DNA of 64,000 nucleotides from Callorhinus ursinus (GCF_003265705.1 NW_020312817.1:50691589-50755588); one strand, 5' to 3'. Counted from the stretch's first letter, positions 23,851-36,990 are shown. The notes: generated from the sequence alone by a model not told the origin. Numbers and translations: made by a program.

Positions 23851-25224
23851 GAGAAGGTGGGGCTTTTCTGTGGATGAGGGAGGCGTGGGTGAGGGGAGAG
23901 AGAGAGGGGGCCACTGAGGGCTCTGCCCTGTCCGAAGGTGGGATTGGGGCTGGGGTCACCCCTCATCCCCCAGGCCCACCCTCCTCCCCTCTGGCTGGCA
24001 TCCCTCAGCCTCAGCTATCCATATGACCTTGGTCTTAACCTCAGAGACCTCAGTTTCCCCCGCCTTAAGGTGGTAGAACTACGTTTCTTCCTGGCTCTGC
24101 CCGTTAGGATTCTAGAAGTGAAACCGCAAGACCAGGGCCGAGTTCTAGAGTTGGAAGGGCTGACAGCAGGCTGTGTGATCTTAAGTCAGATGCTGACCTT
24201 CAGGTGTCTTGTCTGCAGCAGGGGTATGTCCTCTGAGAGCCACCTCCTGGGGTCTGGCATGACTCGAGAATGCTGCCAAACCGTTAATGGGCAGAGCCTC
24301 ACCTTCCTGGGGACATGCCTGGTAGCCCCTGGACCCTCCCTCTGCTCTTCTGGCCTCCCAGCAGCAATAGGGACTGGAATGGGGGCACAGGAAAGAGGGG
24401 CTCTGTGCTCTGGCTGGCTGCAGGTAGAGGAGAGAGCTCTGGGCTGCTTCTATAGGGCTAGGGGCTGTCTAAGTGTATGTGTCCCTCCTCTCTGCACTGG
24501 CTTTGCAGGTGCCAAGTGGGAGGCAAGGAGTCAGGTTCACTGGTAGCTAGGGCTGTATCCTGTCGGGCCTGTTTGCTCTGTTGGTCTGCCCTGCAGCTGT
24601 TGGTTTGTTGGCCTTCCCTGACAACTCAGCTGGGGACCCCCTCCCTCACCCTCCCTCTGCCCCTCCAGCTTCTGCCAAATACCTTGACTGGAAGAAAAGA
24701 CATCATCAGAGGCCCCCAGGGCTTCCTGCTCAGAGCCTCCCGTGTCAACCCCGCCAACCCCACCCCACATCCCAGCCTAGCATCTCCTCACCTCAGCCTT
24801 ACAGGGTCCAGGGCACTAGAAGGCATGATTGGAAGAAGACCAAGGCCCTCATCACGTCCTCACACCTACCCACAAGCCACATTTCACCCTGGCCCCAGCG
24901 GGTGGCTCTTAGAGGCCACATCCATGCTGTAGATGAAGTACCTGAGGGTCAAGTTCAGCCACCCCCTTCTCATTCCCTACCCCCTACCCATCCTTGGTCC
25001 CCCTTCCAGCTTTAAGAGTTAAGAAACAAAGAGGCATGTCCTCCCTCTATGGGAAAAGAATATGGGTAACCTCAGTGGGCACCAGAACCTCTTCCATCTC
25101 ACTCCCCATCACCAGCTCTGAGGAAAATGGTAGCTTTGATGAGCCAGCTTGGCTGGAAGCTGTGAGAGGCTCTCTTTCTCTGAGAAGGCATTTGAACTCC
25201 CAACCAAGAATGGGGAAGAGTTGG

Positions 25225-25400
25225 GAATGAGCTCAGTTCTACATTCAAGCTGTTCTAGAAATGACTCCTCCTCCAGGAAGTCCTCTCTGATGAGCCCCAC
25301 TAGGATCTGTCTCACCTCACACATGTAGACTCTGGTGATGTGTGTTTCCTGTGTCCCATCTACCTCCTCGGGTCAATAGTCCTTTCTCCCTCCCTCAGTG
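25225..25400 (+). repeat. L2 LINE 3'-region fragment
   Basis: Contains actcctcctccaggaagtcctctctgatgagcccc followed by sequence in the L2 3' order. Partial and diverged. Confidence 0.5.
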
Positions 25401-27207
25401 CATAGGTGTCCCTAAGGCTGAGAATTGGAACTCTTATCAACACCTAGTCCAGAGCATGTTGGTTGTATTTGTTGGTTCCCGCTTCTCCTGCTCTTCCAGT
25501 CCTGATGTGAGGCCAGAGGCAAAGTCTAGAGGGCATTGTGTCCCTCCTGAGTCCACAGATGTTCACCTTCTCCCAGAGCAGGGGCCTCTTCCCCTCTAAT
25601 CTCAAATCCATCTCCCACTTTGCTTGGAGATGTTTGTTTGGGGTTTTTCTCATTTACTGGTTTAATCAGTCTCTACTGAACTCCAAAGCGGGCTATTTTT
25701 GCCGTCAGAAATCTGCCGCCTCCCCGCCCGCTGCTTTCTTGGAGTTTGCCCACAGGACCCCCCAGGAGGGATGGATGGGAATGGCAGAGCCACTCAGAGC
25801 CCAGGAACACCAACGCCACCTGTCATGTTGCCTGTTCCCCACACCCCCGGCCCAAACCTGCGCGTGCACACAGGCCCACACATGAACATGCACACACATG
25901 CCCTAGTGACAGGCCTCAGCGGGGCCACCTCTCAGCCTGTCCCTCCTGGTTCTTTTCAGGACCTTCTTGAAAGCCTCGCTGAATTCAGGACAGGGAGGGA
26001 GGAGGCTTGGTTTTGCAAAGCTCCTGCTGAGAGGATTAAAAGCATCAATATGTGCGAAGCAGCATAGGACAGACCTGGCCCACAAGCAAGGGCTCAGCCT
26101 TGTGAACCCTGAGGAGATGCCGGTGAGCAAGACCGGACCTGGGCCCTAAGATAGCCATGGGAGTCCGGCCTTCCTTATGCAGCATCACACAGGTTTTCCA
26201 AGCTTCCACGGGGCCCTCTCACCGGTTTCTTGATATTATCCTCATCTCAGGCCCCAGAAGTAGAAAATCTTCCCACCGCACATACAGGGAAACTGAGGCC
26301 TCGAAGCCCAAAAGATGGAGGACAGAGAATGATTCTGAGATTGGTCCACCAGGGGGCACCCAGGAGCAGTACAAAGCTCCAAAATGGGGAGGGGGTCTGA
26401 GCCTTCCCTGGGTGCACATTGCACAGGGGAGGTGGAAGAGTGTAAGATGGGATTCCTGCACTTGGGGAGCTTTGGTTCAATTTGATTAGACTTTTATCAA
26501 GGACCTACCGGCTTGAAATGGGGTGAGGTGGGGGACTGCTGTATTAACAGACGGTTAGTGAACGAATTGCCTGGGACTCGGGATGTGAAGGAGATGGAAA
26601 TCAGTGCCAGGGCCACCAGAGGCGGTAGCAGTGGATTTGGTCTGAGAAGGTCAGGGGGGACTTCCTGGAGGAGGCAGCCTTAGAGATTAGGCTATCGGTG
26701 GACTCAGGCCTCAAAGGCTAAACATACAATGTACTGGAAATGGAGAGCCGCCAGTAGGTGAGGAACCTGGAGAAGGTCCCAGAAGGCCTTAGGGGTCCAG
26801 CCAAGGAATCTGACATTCATTGGGAAGGCAGTGGGAGCCCAGAGCTGGCATCAGAGGCCTGACCCAGGGGGACCGGGCTCAGGCCTCAGCTGCTCCCCAG
26901 CCCTGTCCTAACACCCCTGCCCTCCAGGACCCTTGGGACGGCTTCCCCAAAGATGGGGCCTGGACTTACGTGTCTGAGCAGGACCTGAGGCCGGCTCAGC
27001 CCCAGAGAGAGAGGGTGGGGAGTGCTGCCCAGCAGGTTCCAGGCCTGAAAGGGGCCTCAGGCCCACAGGGTCTGTCAGGTGCCGGCCTGGGCCTTGGACC
27101 CCATGTCAATGTCACCACCACCTGCAGATGCTCAGAAGTGCAGAACCCTGGCCAGGAGCAGGAGGCTGCTTTGAGCCATGTCACAGGGTCACACTGAACA
27201 GCCCGCA

Positions 27208-27224
27208 CCCCCCCCCCCCCCCCC
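27208..27224. repeat. Poly-C homopolymer, 17 bp
   Basis: Seventeen consecutive C on the + strand, in the last SFXN5 intron. Confidence 0.95.
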
Positions 27225-27697
27225 GGCCCTATGCCTTTGAAAAGGAGGCAGAAAAGCCACCAGAAGAAAGGCAAAGAGGAGGAAGTTCTTTGTAGTAGGT
27301 AAAAGCCCCTGAGATTGGGGCACAGGCCAGGGATCCAGTTTCCTGTTTATGTCTCGGCACCTTAGCTCCAGGTTCAAATATGTAAACTATCCACTGGCCG
27401 CTGGCTGCAGGTGTGTGTGCTCCCAGGCTGGGGGGCAGAGGAGGCCCCACAGGCATTCCTGACTCTGGCCCCCCACCCTAATGAGCCCGCGAGGAGGCTA
27501 GCCCGGGGTTAACCCTTCCCGCACCACCAAGGAAGGCCTTGCTGTAGGGGACTCTGGGGCCAGCTGGGCCTTGGGGCGCTCGGGGGAGGCTGCGGTTACT
27601 GGACATGATGCTTTGTGTTTTCTGCCACTGACTTTATTTATTTATTTCTTTAAATTAGGTTGTCTTTTTACTAGGATTGCAAATAGCTTCTATGTTC

Positions 27698-27882
27698 TTT
27701 TTTTTTTTTAAGATTTTATTTATTTATTTGACAGAGAGAGAGAAAGAACAAGTAGGCAGAGAGGCAGGCAGAGGGAGAGGGAGAAGCAGGCTCCCTGCTG
27801 AGCAGGGAGCCCGATGCGGCACTCGATCCCGGGACTCCAGGATCATGACCTGAGCTGAAGGCAGCTGCTTAACCAACTGAGA
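27698..27882 (-). mobile_element. SINEC, reverse orientation, 5'-truncated
   Basis: A T run, then aagattttatttatttatttgacagagag, a GA-rich stretch, gcaggctccctgctgagcagggagcccgatg and ggatcatgacctgagctgaagg. It stops at aaccaactgag, so the last ~16 bases of the head (normally ccacccaggtgcccc on this strand) are missing. It retains the ctgctgagcagggag segment that is absent from the copy at 3747. Confidence 0.92.
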
Positions 27883-29179
27883 AGCAACCAAAAGTTGGGG
27901 TTTGTCTGCTGTGAGGGGCAGCAGTGTCTGGCTGAGTGTGGAGGACGGGGTTGGGGCTTGGATGTGGGGGGGGCAGGAGATGTTAGCTGGGCAACACTGC
28001 TTTTTTCATGGTGGCGGGGGGGACACATGTCCCCAGCAGGCCCACAGCTTCTTCACTGGGCCCGGTAGCCCCCACTCTCTGGGGCTCTGGCTCCCCATCC
28101 CCTGCTGACCGACTGTCAGGTGCCTGGGGAGGTGTCTGCCAGGTGAACGGAGGGACCTATGGGTTCCTGCCTACCCACCGCTGCCCACCCGGGGCTGGGT
28201 CACCCCTTGCGCCTGTGGCCACTCCTTGCCCAGCCCCCTCTCTCCTCATCACTCTCTCCCTAGAGGAGGCCCGTCAGAGCTTGTCTGCAGTCAGAACCAA
28301 GCCCCTGCCCTCAGCCCACTACCTGGGGGCCTCTAGCCTTTACTGGGCTGCTACTGGTGCCCCCCCATCCCCGCTTGCTGCACCCACTCCCCTTACTGGG
28401 TTTTGGCACCTCCCTCACTCCACAAGCCACCCATGAGCTTCTGTGACCACCACGCCATGTGTTCTGCGGCCTCCATGGCACATAAAGCCAGCTTCTGCTG
28501 CTTATCCGTCAGCCCCCGTAGCAGCAGGGGTGCCCCAGGACAACAGCACAGCCGTCTGTCTCTGTCCCTGGTTGAGGCAGCAGCAGGGTGTTCTGGTGCC
28601 CTTACCCAGTAGCTGAATCACATCCATTTATCAGCAGAGCCCAGATGTGATTTCTGTGGGGGAGACCCAGCACCCCCACACCTCAGAGGGGTGATCTTCA
28701 AGCAGCCTGGGGTCCTCCCCCAATGGTCCCGACACCCATGAGAGCTGCCATTGCCCAAGCCCCAGCCAAGGCTAGAGGAGTCTAAATGAACAGCCAGTTG
28801 TTGGCCCAGGATGGAGGCCAGGGTCTGTGCCTAGGGCCGGCGCTGAGTTGGGGGTAAGAAATCTGGACTCCGGAGGTCACCAAAGCCCGTTGCGAAGGCC
28901 GAAGCCTTTCAGCCCTCATTGGGACCACTCAGAAAACTGTTGGCCTGGCATCCATGTTGCCTGATGCTGTGGCACCCTCTGTCACTGCTCCTGCTTCCTG
29001 GGCTGGTCCCTCAAGGCCACCATCATGGGTTTGTTCCCTTCACCCACCCCTCAAATGTGCCTGTTCTCCAGGCCTGGCGCCCTCCCTTTCCATCTGCTCT
29101 CCTGGGCAAGCTCCCCCACTCTGGGGGCTCCGGCTGTGCTTACACATCCCAGGCTCCCTCTCCCACCCAGACCCCTGCC

Positions 29180-30005
29180 CAGAGCTCCAGAACCCACGCC
29201 CTGTCTGCCTCCCAGGCCTCTGCACCCCGGGGTCTCAACATGGCCCAGCCTGAGCCGCCCCCTCCCGCATTCCCTGCCTCAGAACAGCGTCACCAGCCAC
29301 CCCAGCTCCTGAGCTAGAATTAGGAGTCATCCAACGCACAGTCATCCTCGACACCTCCCTCTCACCCCCACATGGGATTGGTCATCAGCTCCTATGGATT
29401 TCTCTCCAGAGAGGATCCCAGTGCCACCGTCCCCACAGCCCCCCTGGCAGCATCATAGGGCAGGACCTGGCACCTCTCATTCCCACAGCTGCCCCCCCAC
29501 TTACCCTCCAGTCCATCCTCCACATCCACTGCCACCGGAGAAACATTTCTAAAGCAGAGTCTGGATCATGGCCCGCCCCTGCTCCGAATCCTCCCATGGC
29601 TCCCCATGGCCCCCACTGACACATTTGTGCGGCCTACAGGGGCCTGCCTGTCCTAACCCCACCTCCGTTTTCTGCCACGTTCCCCACATGCGCCAAACAA
29701 TGCTGGCCAGCCGATGCCTCTCCCTTCATCCACCCAGCTTTTCCTGCCCTCTCGAATCAAAATCCTCCATTTTCTTCCTGGCCTACCTCCTCTGAGAAGT
29801 CTTTCTTCCCTGTTCCTTCATCAATACATGGTAACCCCCACCCCTCCCCAGTTTCCATGGCACCTCGTCTCTCTGGGATCCATGTGCTTTCATGTGTGAC
29901 TCCTCCCCTAGACTCTGAGCTTCTCAAGGGCGTGGAGGAGATCCCCTGTCCATCTCTGTGTGCCCAGCCCTGGTGGATGGCGTTGGCAGCCATAAACATC
30001 TGACT
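29180..30005 (+). repeat. L2 LINE fragment, sense orientation
   Basis: Pyrimidine-rich text in L2 order: ccgaatcctcccatggctcccc, tacctcctctgagaagtctttcttcc, gactctgagcttctcaagggcgtgg and tctgtgtgcccagccctggtggatgg. Heavily diverged, with no open reverse-transcriptase frame. Confidence 0.6.
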
Positions 30006-30309
30006 TGAGGGCTGATTAAATTGAAACGAGAGAAAAAGCCTTGAATGCCACTCTGTCCCCAAGCCTCTGCTTCTGAGTACCTCAGCCACCTTCCCCTCCT
30101 CAGAGCCTTTCCTCTGCCAGAATCTCCCCCCTGCCTCCCTCCTACCTGCTGCCCTCAGCACCACGGGGAGCCTGGGGGGGGGGGACGGGGGCTGGGTCTG
30201 TGACAGCGCCCCGCTGGGAGGATGAGACCTCAGTCTGCACCCGGGCCAGCACTCTCCAGGGAGTGGGTCGAGTGGGTCAAGTGGGCCGTGGCCCTGGCCC
30301 GTGGTCCTG

Positions 30310-31010
30310 CACCATGGTGGTGAGCAGCCTCTCCGATTTTAATGCGGGCCTCAGTGCTTCGGTGAAAGCCGGGATGGGAAGTTGCTAATAATGGCACTAA
30401 AATAAAATATGCTACATCTGTTATGGGTAGCAGAACAAAATTAGCTGCTCACACCTCTGACATCCAAGATGTCTTAACTTAAAATACTCCTTGGCTTACT
30501 TTACATCATTTACTGATTATATTTAAAAGAAATACAATTTTGCAATTACTGTTCTTTCCAGTGTGATATCTGTGCATCATTTTCCTTTTATGTTTATATA
30601 TTTCTCCTTCATTAGTGCAGTCTGAAGGGTGATTAGGATTCTTCAAACATTTTACAGAGGTTAAACGTTGATTAAGATTTAATTATTACTGTAAATAGCT
30701 TGGAATGACATATGGTGCAAAAGCCTGACATATGTGCATTTGAATAAATGAAGTGCTATTTCCCAGGATGCCTCAGTAGCTGTTTAACAGCTTTCCCGAA
30801 GGGTTATGTTACACCTCATGGTAAGATTGCTGGGATGTTATATTTTGTTGGTTTTTGCAGCTGAAAGCTAAGAACAGTTTTCCAGTTTTTTAAAAACATT
30901 GAATATTTTAAATACCTAAATTGTTTTGCACAAATTTTTGCTAATTTGTCTAACTAGGTTAAACATTTTCAAAAGCATTTAGATTTTTAAGCGTGGGCGC
31001 TGTGCATTGT
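30310..31010. promoter_or_regulatory. A+T-rich candidate conserved non-coding element
   Basis: About 650 bp of A+T-rich, non-repeat-like sequence set in G+C-rich intron. It includes gatttaattattactg, two CATATG E-boxes 20 bp apart (30709-30714 and 30729-30734), each preceded by tga, and several TAAT and ATTA cores. This composition is typical of deeply conserved developmental enhancers. Conservation itself cannot be tested here. Confidence 0.45.
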
Positions 31011-31644
31011 GTCAGTGGCAGCATGGGGACGAGGGGAACTGGTAGGGTGGAGGGGACTCAGAGGCCGGCAGGGGTGGGGAGGGAAGAGGTGGCTGGAGGA
31101 GAGGGGGTGGGGAAGAGGCCTGGGCCCTGAGCCTAGCTCTTGGCTCTTTGGCCCTCTCCAGTGGCCAGAGCCTGGGTATCAGGGAACCATGGACTACAGG
31201 GGAAGGGTCCCCCTTGCCCCGGAACTCCACCAGGCCCAGCAGCTCCGGTCCACACTGTGCTCCCTCTTGCCTGGCTTCTGACGTGCCTGGCCCCGGGCGT
31301 GACTGAGCTCTTTGAAGGCAGGGCTGGTCTATGGCACCTTCTGCCTTACTCTTCGGGGCTGCCCTGCCTTGACATAGAGCGCGTACCTGGGAGCAGGTTC
31401 AGCTGAACTAAGCCACAAAGGCCCCGCACTTCCTTGACGCTACCTAGGGTGGAGATCAGGCCCAGGCCCCCCTCACTGAGGTAGCACCTCCCTTTCCAGC
31501 TCCCTCCGGCTGGGGGGGGGGGCGGCGGGGGAGGGGCTCAGGCATCCCTACCGGCTTAGTCCCTGGAGCTGCAAACCAACACCTGGGCTGCCATAGAGCC
31601 TCCAGGGGAATGCTCTCCTCCCGGTGCCTTCTGCCTCCCTTCTT

Positions 31645-33780
31645 CCCATTCATTTATTCAACACTTACTGAATACCTCCTGTGTATTGGCCCTAGGCCTT
31701 GAGGATGCAGGGATGAACACCATCGATCGCACATCATGTTTGCTGCCTCATGGAGCTTGTTGTTTAAAGTGGAGAGGGGCAGACGAGTGGACAGTCAACC
31801 TCAGCAACAAGTGATACAACTGGGATTAAGAAGTGCCAGGAGCTTTGGGGGCCCAGGGAAGTGGCCACACCCAGGCCGGAGGAGGGAAGATGTCTAAAGC
31901 TGCCTCCTGGACCTCCTGGACGACAAGCCCCCAGGAAGAACGGGGAGAGTGGGGAGGGGGAGGAGGAGAGGTGGTGACAGGGGGGCTGGCTCAGGCAAAG
32001 AGTCAGGCTGGGGAAAGCCCAGTGGATCTGAGGCCCTGAAATAAGTAGGTGCGTGTGGGGTCTTCGGTCCAAGGGGCAGGGTAGAGCTAGGCAGGGGACG
32101 GACAGCCCGGGAGTCTAGACTGGGTCCCTGAGGGCAGTGGGGTCATTGATCCACTTTATAAGGAACAGAGGGGTGGCCCAGCTTGTGGTTGGGAAGGTTC
32201 CCAGTGTCTGGGGTAGGGGTGGACTGGGGCGGCTGGGACTCGAGGGGAAAGGAAGCAAAGAGGAGGCGAGGCAGGCCCAGGTCACCACTGGGTGGTGGTG
32301 TGGGGAGCTGGGGTGGGGCAGGGGGAGATGGTGACCTCAGCTGTGATTTAGATTTTAGGGTTGAGTTCAAGTGCCTGTGAGATGTCCATGAGAAGGTCTA
32401 GTAGGCAGTCCCTGCAGGCCCATGACTCAGGGCAGAAACATGGCGGGAGCCCCCTCAGATCTGGGAGTCTCCGGGAGGGTTGACTCACCCCCGGGGGGTT
32501 GTGCAGGGAAGAGGGCCCAGCCAAGCTGAGCCCCAGCGACCCTGACAAGTGTCCAGTGGATGTCACAAAGCCTGGGGGCGGCAGTGAACTTGGAGAGAAG
32601 GATTTTTGTGGAGTATGGTGGGAAGAGAAGCCAGATTTGCTGTGGGTTGAAAAGTCAGTGGGAGGTGAGGAGGTGGAAGAGGCCAGTTGAGACAGTGCTT
32701 TAGAGAAATGCGGTTGCTGAGGAGGAGAGAGACCAGGCGGCTGCTGGAGCGTGACATGGGGTTAACGGGACGTCTTATCAGATGGGAGGTTCTTGTCAGT
32801 GTTGAAATGCTGATGGTCAAGAGTCAGTGGGCTGCAAAGGTGGGAGACGAGGAGGACAGACCGGGAGTGGGCTCCCAGAGTGGGTGTGGGGGGCGGTGGA
32901 CCCCAGGAGGTGCTGCCTTCTGAGGGGAGGGGTGGCAGGAGGGCAGGCGTGGAGCAGTGTGGACAGACAGTGGACAGGTAGGGTTTGGTGGTGGGATGCT
33001 GGGAGGTTCCTTCTGTTGTCTTTGGCTTTTTCTCTGAAGTAGAAGGAAGGCTCTTATGCTCAGGATAAGTGGGGGGCTGAGGGTGGGGTGGCTGAGGCGG
33101 GTGGAGATGGTTTAAGGTGGCTGTCTGTGGAGAATGGGAGAAGGAGCCGATGGGGTGAAGTGGTCGGCAGGGAGAAGTTTGCTGGTCACTGTGGGGGTCC
33201 AGCTGTGAATGTTGAGTGGTCTCCAATAGGTGGTCAAAGTTCAAGTGGAGAGAAGGTGGATGCCTGTTGGAGTTCCTCCAAAGCTGGGCTTCTGCCATTT
33301 GGGGCTGGAAGGACTTTTTGGGCTAGGGATTAGCTGGAGTGATGGCCCCTGGAGTCCGGGTAGGAGGGGGAGGGAGTGAAGACTGAGCTGTCAGGAGTCT
33401 GGGGCCTGAGGTCTTCGTGGTCTAAAAACGGGTAGGGAGAGTGGGGGGGTGGGTACTGGAAGGCTAGGGGACTGTGGAGTCCAAGAGGGTGGAGTTGGGA
33501 TTTCCGGAGTGTGGGTGAGGCAGCCTTGGGTGGTGACCAGGCCCAGGCTGTGGTGCGGTGCAGCGGACAAGGCCCTTGGAGATGAGGAAGACACAACTCG
33601 GAGGTCAGAGTGTAGGATGCTCACCCACACAGACATGCCACCAGAGGAAGAGACAAGACCTAGACAGGAAGGGATACTCTGAGCCCCTTGGCAGGAGGGT
33701 GGTAAAGAAGGATGTGTCCATAGGTGGCGGAGAGGGAGAACTGTGGGCATTAGGGTGCTCCTAATGCTATTCCCAGCTTC
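31645..33780 (-). repeat. L2 LINE, long diverged copy or copies in reverse orientation
   Basis: Starts ttcattcatttattcaacacttactgaatacctcctgtg (reverse complement of the L2 3' end). It continues with tgtttgctgcctcatggagcttgttgttta and later gggttgagttcaagtgcctgtgagatgtcc with tctagtaggcagtccc, all reverse-complement L2 internal phrases. It fills most of the last 2 kb of the final SFXN5 intron. Confidence 0.6.
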
Positions 33781-33843
33781 CACGCTCACCCCTTCCCTCC
33801 TGCCCCCCACAACCTGTCTTCTCTGTTCTTGTTCTCTCCGCAG

Positions 33844-33921
33844 ATTGAGACATCCCAGTTAGAGCCTGAGATTGCCCAGGCCACAAGTAGTCGGACAGTG
33901 GTGTACAACAAGGGGCTGTGA
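33844..33921 (+). CDS. SFXN5: SFXN5 last coding exon and stop (residues 316-340)
   Basis: Codes [20 protein letters not shown], then YNKGL and TGA (33919-33921). The acceptor is the pyrimidine-rich ctctgttcttgttctctccgcag ending at 33843. Frame is phase 0 and follows MSE of the previous exon. The C-terminal tail is hydrophilic and, with the preceding exons, gives the same length as my recollection of the 340-aa human protein. The intron before it is about 15.6 kb. This exon fixes the gene identity: the EPEIAQ and VYNKGL endings are SFXN5-specific among sideroflexins as far as I recall. Confidence 0.97.
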   Translation: METSQLEPEIAQATSSRTVVYNKGL

Positions 33922-34041
33922 GTGGTGGCCCGCCGGCCTGGGGCTGGAGCTTGATCCAGGCCGGGCAGTTGGGGGAGGGGATGGAGTCTCTGGGGCTGCA
34001 CCTGCGGGGAGGGGCAAGCTAACCCCACCGGTCCTGAGCCG

Positions 34042-34060
34042 CCCCCCCCCCCCCCCCCCC
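34042..34060. repeat. Poly-C homopolymer, 19 bp
   Basis: Nineteen C followed by gcagagg. It sits 120 bp after the SFXN5 stop codon and looks like a strong polypyrimidine tract plus AG. Confidence 0.95.
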
Positions 34061-34427
34061 GCAGAGGAAGGGAGACTAATCTATTCACATGTTAACATAC
34101 GGGAGAGGAATTCTGACACATTTCCTATAAAAAATAATCAAGTGCATTTCTGGGCCTTAGGTGGGGTTGTCAGAACTCTACTCAGCACAATTATGTGTGA
34201 AGCTGAATATTTGTACAGTGCCCACAGGGTAGAATTAGGATCCTTTTATACTTTGGTTTTCTTTTTTCTTTTTCTTTTTTATCAGAATCAAGTCTGAGCC
34301 TTGGTTGCCGCTGCCCAGATGCAGCAGCTGCCGGCGGTGGCCATACGAGTGGGCCTGGGGGCTGGTGGGTTTGGCAGCGGGCCTGATAGATTCAGGATAT
34401 TCTGGTGGCCAGGCCCAGTGGCTCCCC

Positions 34428-34470
34428 AGGCTGGGCTGGGCTGGGCTGGGGCGGGGGCGGGGGCTGGGGG
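34428..34470. repeat. CTGGG/GGGGC short minisatellite
   Basis: Tandem ctggg units pass into ggggcgggggcggggg. G-rich on the + strand (the transcript strand), so RNA G-quadruplex formation is possible. Confidence 0.8.
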
Positions 34471-35024
34471 GGCAGTCTACATCTCACAGGATGAACCAGC
34501 AGCTATGACCAAGGTCCTCAGGAGGGGGCCCAGGGAGTCAGGAGCACTGGCAGCCTCTGAAAGATTTTGTGGGCAGTTGGCTCTTAGCGTGGCTGGCCCT
34601 CATCCACGCACAAGCTGCAGAACCAATCCCTCTGCATGAAGCCCAGTGCCTGGGGCTGGGGTCACCCTTCATGGAACCCTGCTGATCCATTCGAGGCCCC
34701 TGAAATGACCCCAGCTCCAGGCAAGAAGCCCCAAGAAGGAAGGATGTTTGGTTGGAATTGTGGGCCTGCACTTCTGACCTCTACAGGAAGATCCTCCTTG
34801 TAGTTACCAGGCTGGAAGTTGGGCCAAGGGTGGGGCTGGAGCTGGAGCAGGGCTGACTGCCATCTGGGGGGCGCCTCTCCAGGCCCCCTGGGGCTGTCTG
34901 CCCCATCCTACCGCTTCCCGAGTGGGAGGGTCTTCTGCCTGAGGGCGGAGGCCAGGTTTCCAGGCACCTGACTCTGAGAGTCAGCCTCGAGCCAGAAACT
35001 GCAGGCCCTGGCTGTAGTACAAAG

Positions 35025-35130
35025 GGGCTGTGTGACCTTGGAGAAGTCCACTCCCCTCTCTGAGCCTCTACTCCCTGTCCAGAACCAGAGGACTGGAGCA
35101 AGGGGTTCCCACAGGCTCTTCCAGCAGGAC
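35025..35130 (+). repeat. MIR SINE fragment in the SFXN5 3' UTR
   Basis: Reads ggctgtgtgaccttggagaagtccactcccctctctgagcctc, the MIR core, with a diverged right side. Confidence 0.65.
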
Positions 35131-36990
35131 CTCGTCTTCGCCTGTCCTGCTCGGATGCTGGCCAGCCCAGGCACATCCCCCAGTGTGGACACTGGACTGG
35201 GAAAGGGGCAGGCCCCTCTGGGAACAGCCAGCAGTTGGCCTCAGAACCTGGACCTTGCCTTTCTGTATGTGAGCCCACATCCCGGGAACACTTGACCTTT
35301 GCCAGACACTTTGCAGTTCTGAAGGAGGAGATAGCGTGGGTGGCTGTGCCTACGTGGGGCCCCACACCCACATGCCACCTCTCACCGTGCACTCGCCTCC
35401 GGGGCCACTTGCTGCTGGCTCCTGTCTTCTCCCACCTGTGGGCTGGGAAGAGGAGAGGTCGGCAGGGGCTCTGCAGAGGGAGGGGGAACGGGGCAAACAA
35501 AGAGGAAGCGTGGGCCTCATTGGACCCCTCTCCTGGCCCCAACTGGACTGGAGCCCTCAACATTGCAGCCTCAGGGCCTCCCTTCCCCTGGTGACTCCAC
35601 CTGGGGAGACACGTGGCTGGTGGTGACACAGGTGCAGGAGAAGGCTAGTGCGGGGCAGCGAGGGTGTGGCCACGGGCGGCTTTCACCACCCTCAGTGCAG
35701 GGGTGCTTGTGGTAACGTGGGCCTTCCACAGGCATGGACACCAGGCGCCCCCTCAGAAGCCCCTGCTGCCCTCACTTGCCAGCCAGGCCCTGCTATTTCT
35801 GCAGGATGCTGCCCTGAGGGACCCCCTCCCAGTGCCCTCAGGAGCGGCACCCCCTGCCCCCTGACCGATCAGGAAAGCGTGAAAGCAGAGCAAGTAGGGA
35901 GAACAAAACAGTGGAGGGAACGGTTGCCACAGTGTGAGAGGGTCAAGTATTTTTGAGCTAATCCGGCCATAATATGACTGTGCCAATGACAGGCTGGGCA
36001 CGTCTGGGTCCCCTTTTGAAAAGCTCTCTTCTAGCTCACCCTGCCCCACCTCTCTATGGGTCTTGTTCTTGTCTTCTTCTTTCACTTTACCTTGAGACCA
36101 AAACTGCACACCCCAGCCCCACTCCCACCCCCTCTGGAGGCCTGGAAGAGATGGGGTCTCTCCGACTCCGTCTCTGTGCTGGCTGCCCTCGCCCAGCCCC
36201 ACCCCAGCCCCGGCCCTGCGGCCTTGGCATCTCATAACCGACTTACTGTGTCTCCTGGATGATTTCTGGTCATGCCCCCAAATGCAATTCCAGGTGAGCT
36301 AGGGGGACTCCTCTTTGGGGAGGGGATTGGCAAAGGATCTGTATAGCTCAGGGTGATGGTGGGAGTCCAGTGGGCCATGCTGCTAAGATAAGCCCTGGCT
36401 TGGCTGTGGAAAACACCACGAGGGAAAACTTTCTGCCAACATCCATCCCCCACTCAGCCGAGGCCAGAGGAAGGGACGTGGCGGACAGACTGGCTCATGA
36501 CTGGGGAGGAGGCTGAGCCGGGCCCCACAGGTAGGGGGTAGCTGGCCCAGCTGTGTCAGAACACAGGGCACCCCTGCCACCCCGGTTCTCTAGGCCTGGT
36601 GTACTGGCCCACCTTCTCCTGGTCACTTCAGACATTCCCTCAGACTCGGGGACACCCTTCTCCCATTTCCAGAGAACAATCCGATGGTGCGGGGACCAGA
36701 AGCCCAAGATGTCTAGACGGCGGCTGGGGCAAGGTGCCTGACAGCCCCCTTCTACTTCCTGATTGTGAGCTGGCTTGTTTTCCGTCCTGAGCCCCTGGCC
36801 TGGGAGCAGGGTGGGGGGTCCCTGAGAGAAGAAAGACCAGAGGCAAGGTGGTTTTCCAGCCCCGGGCTGGGTGTGAGTGAGGCACCAGCACACGTGCCTT
36901 AGCCACACCAAGGAGACTTTGCAGTGTCTTTTTAACCTTCTCAGAAAATTTCTCAGTCTCTGATTTATGTAATACTAATGAGCTGTGGGC

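Noticed and set aside
34864..35629. Long minus-strand open frame opposite the SFXN5 3' UTR
   Set aside because: No family resemblance, overlaps a MIR, and there is no sign of splice sites or a promoter. Treated as chance.
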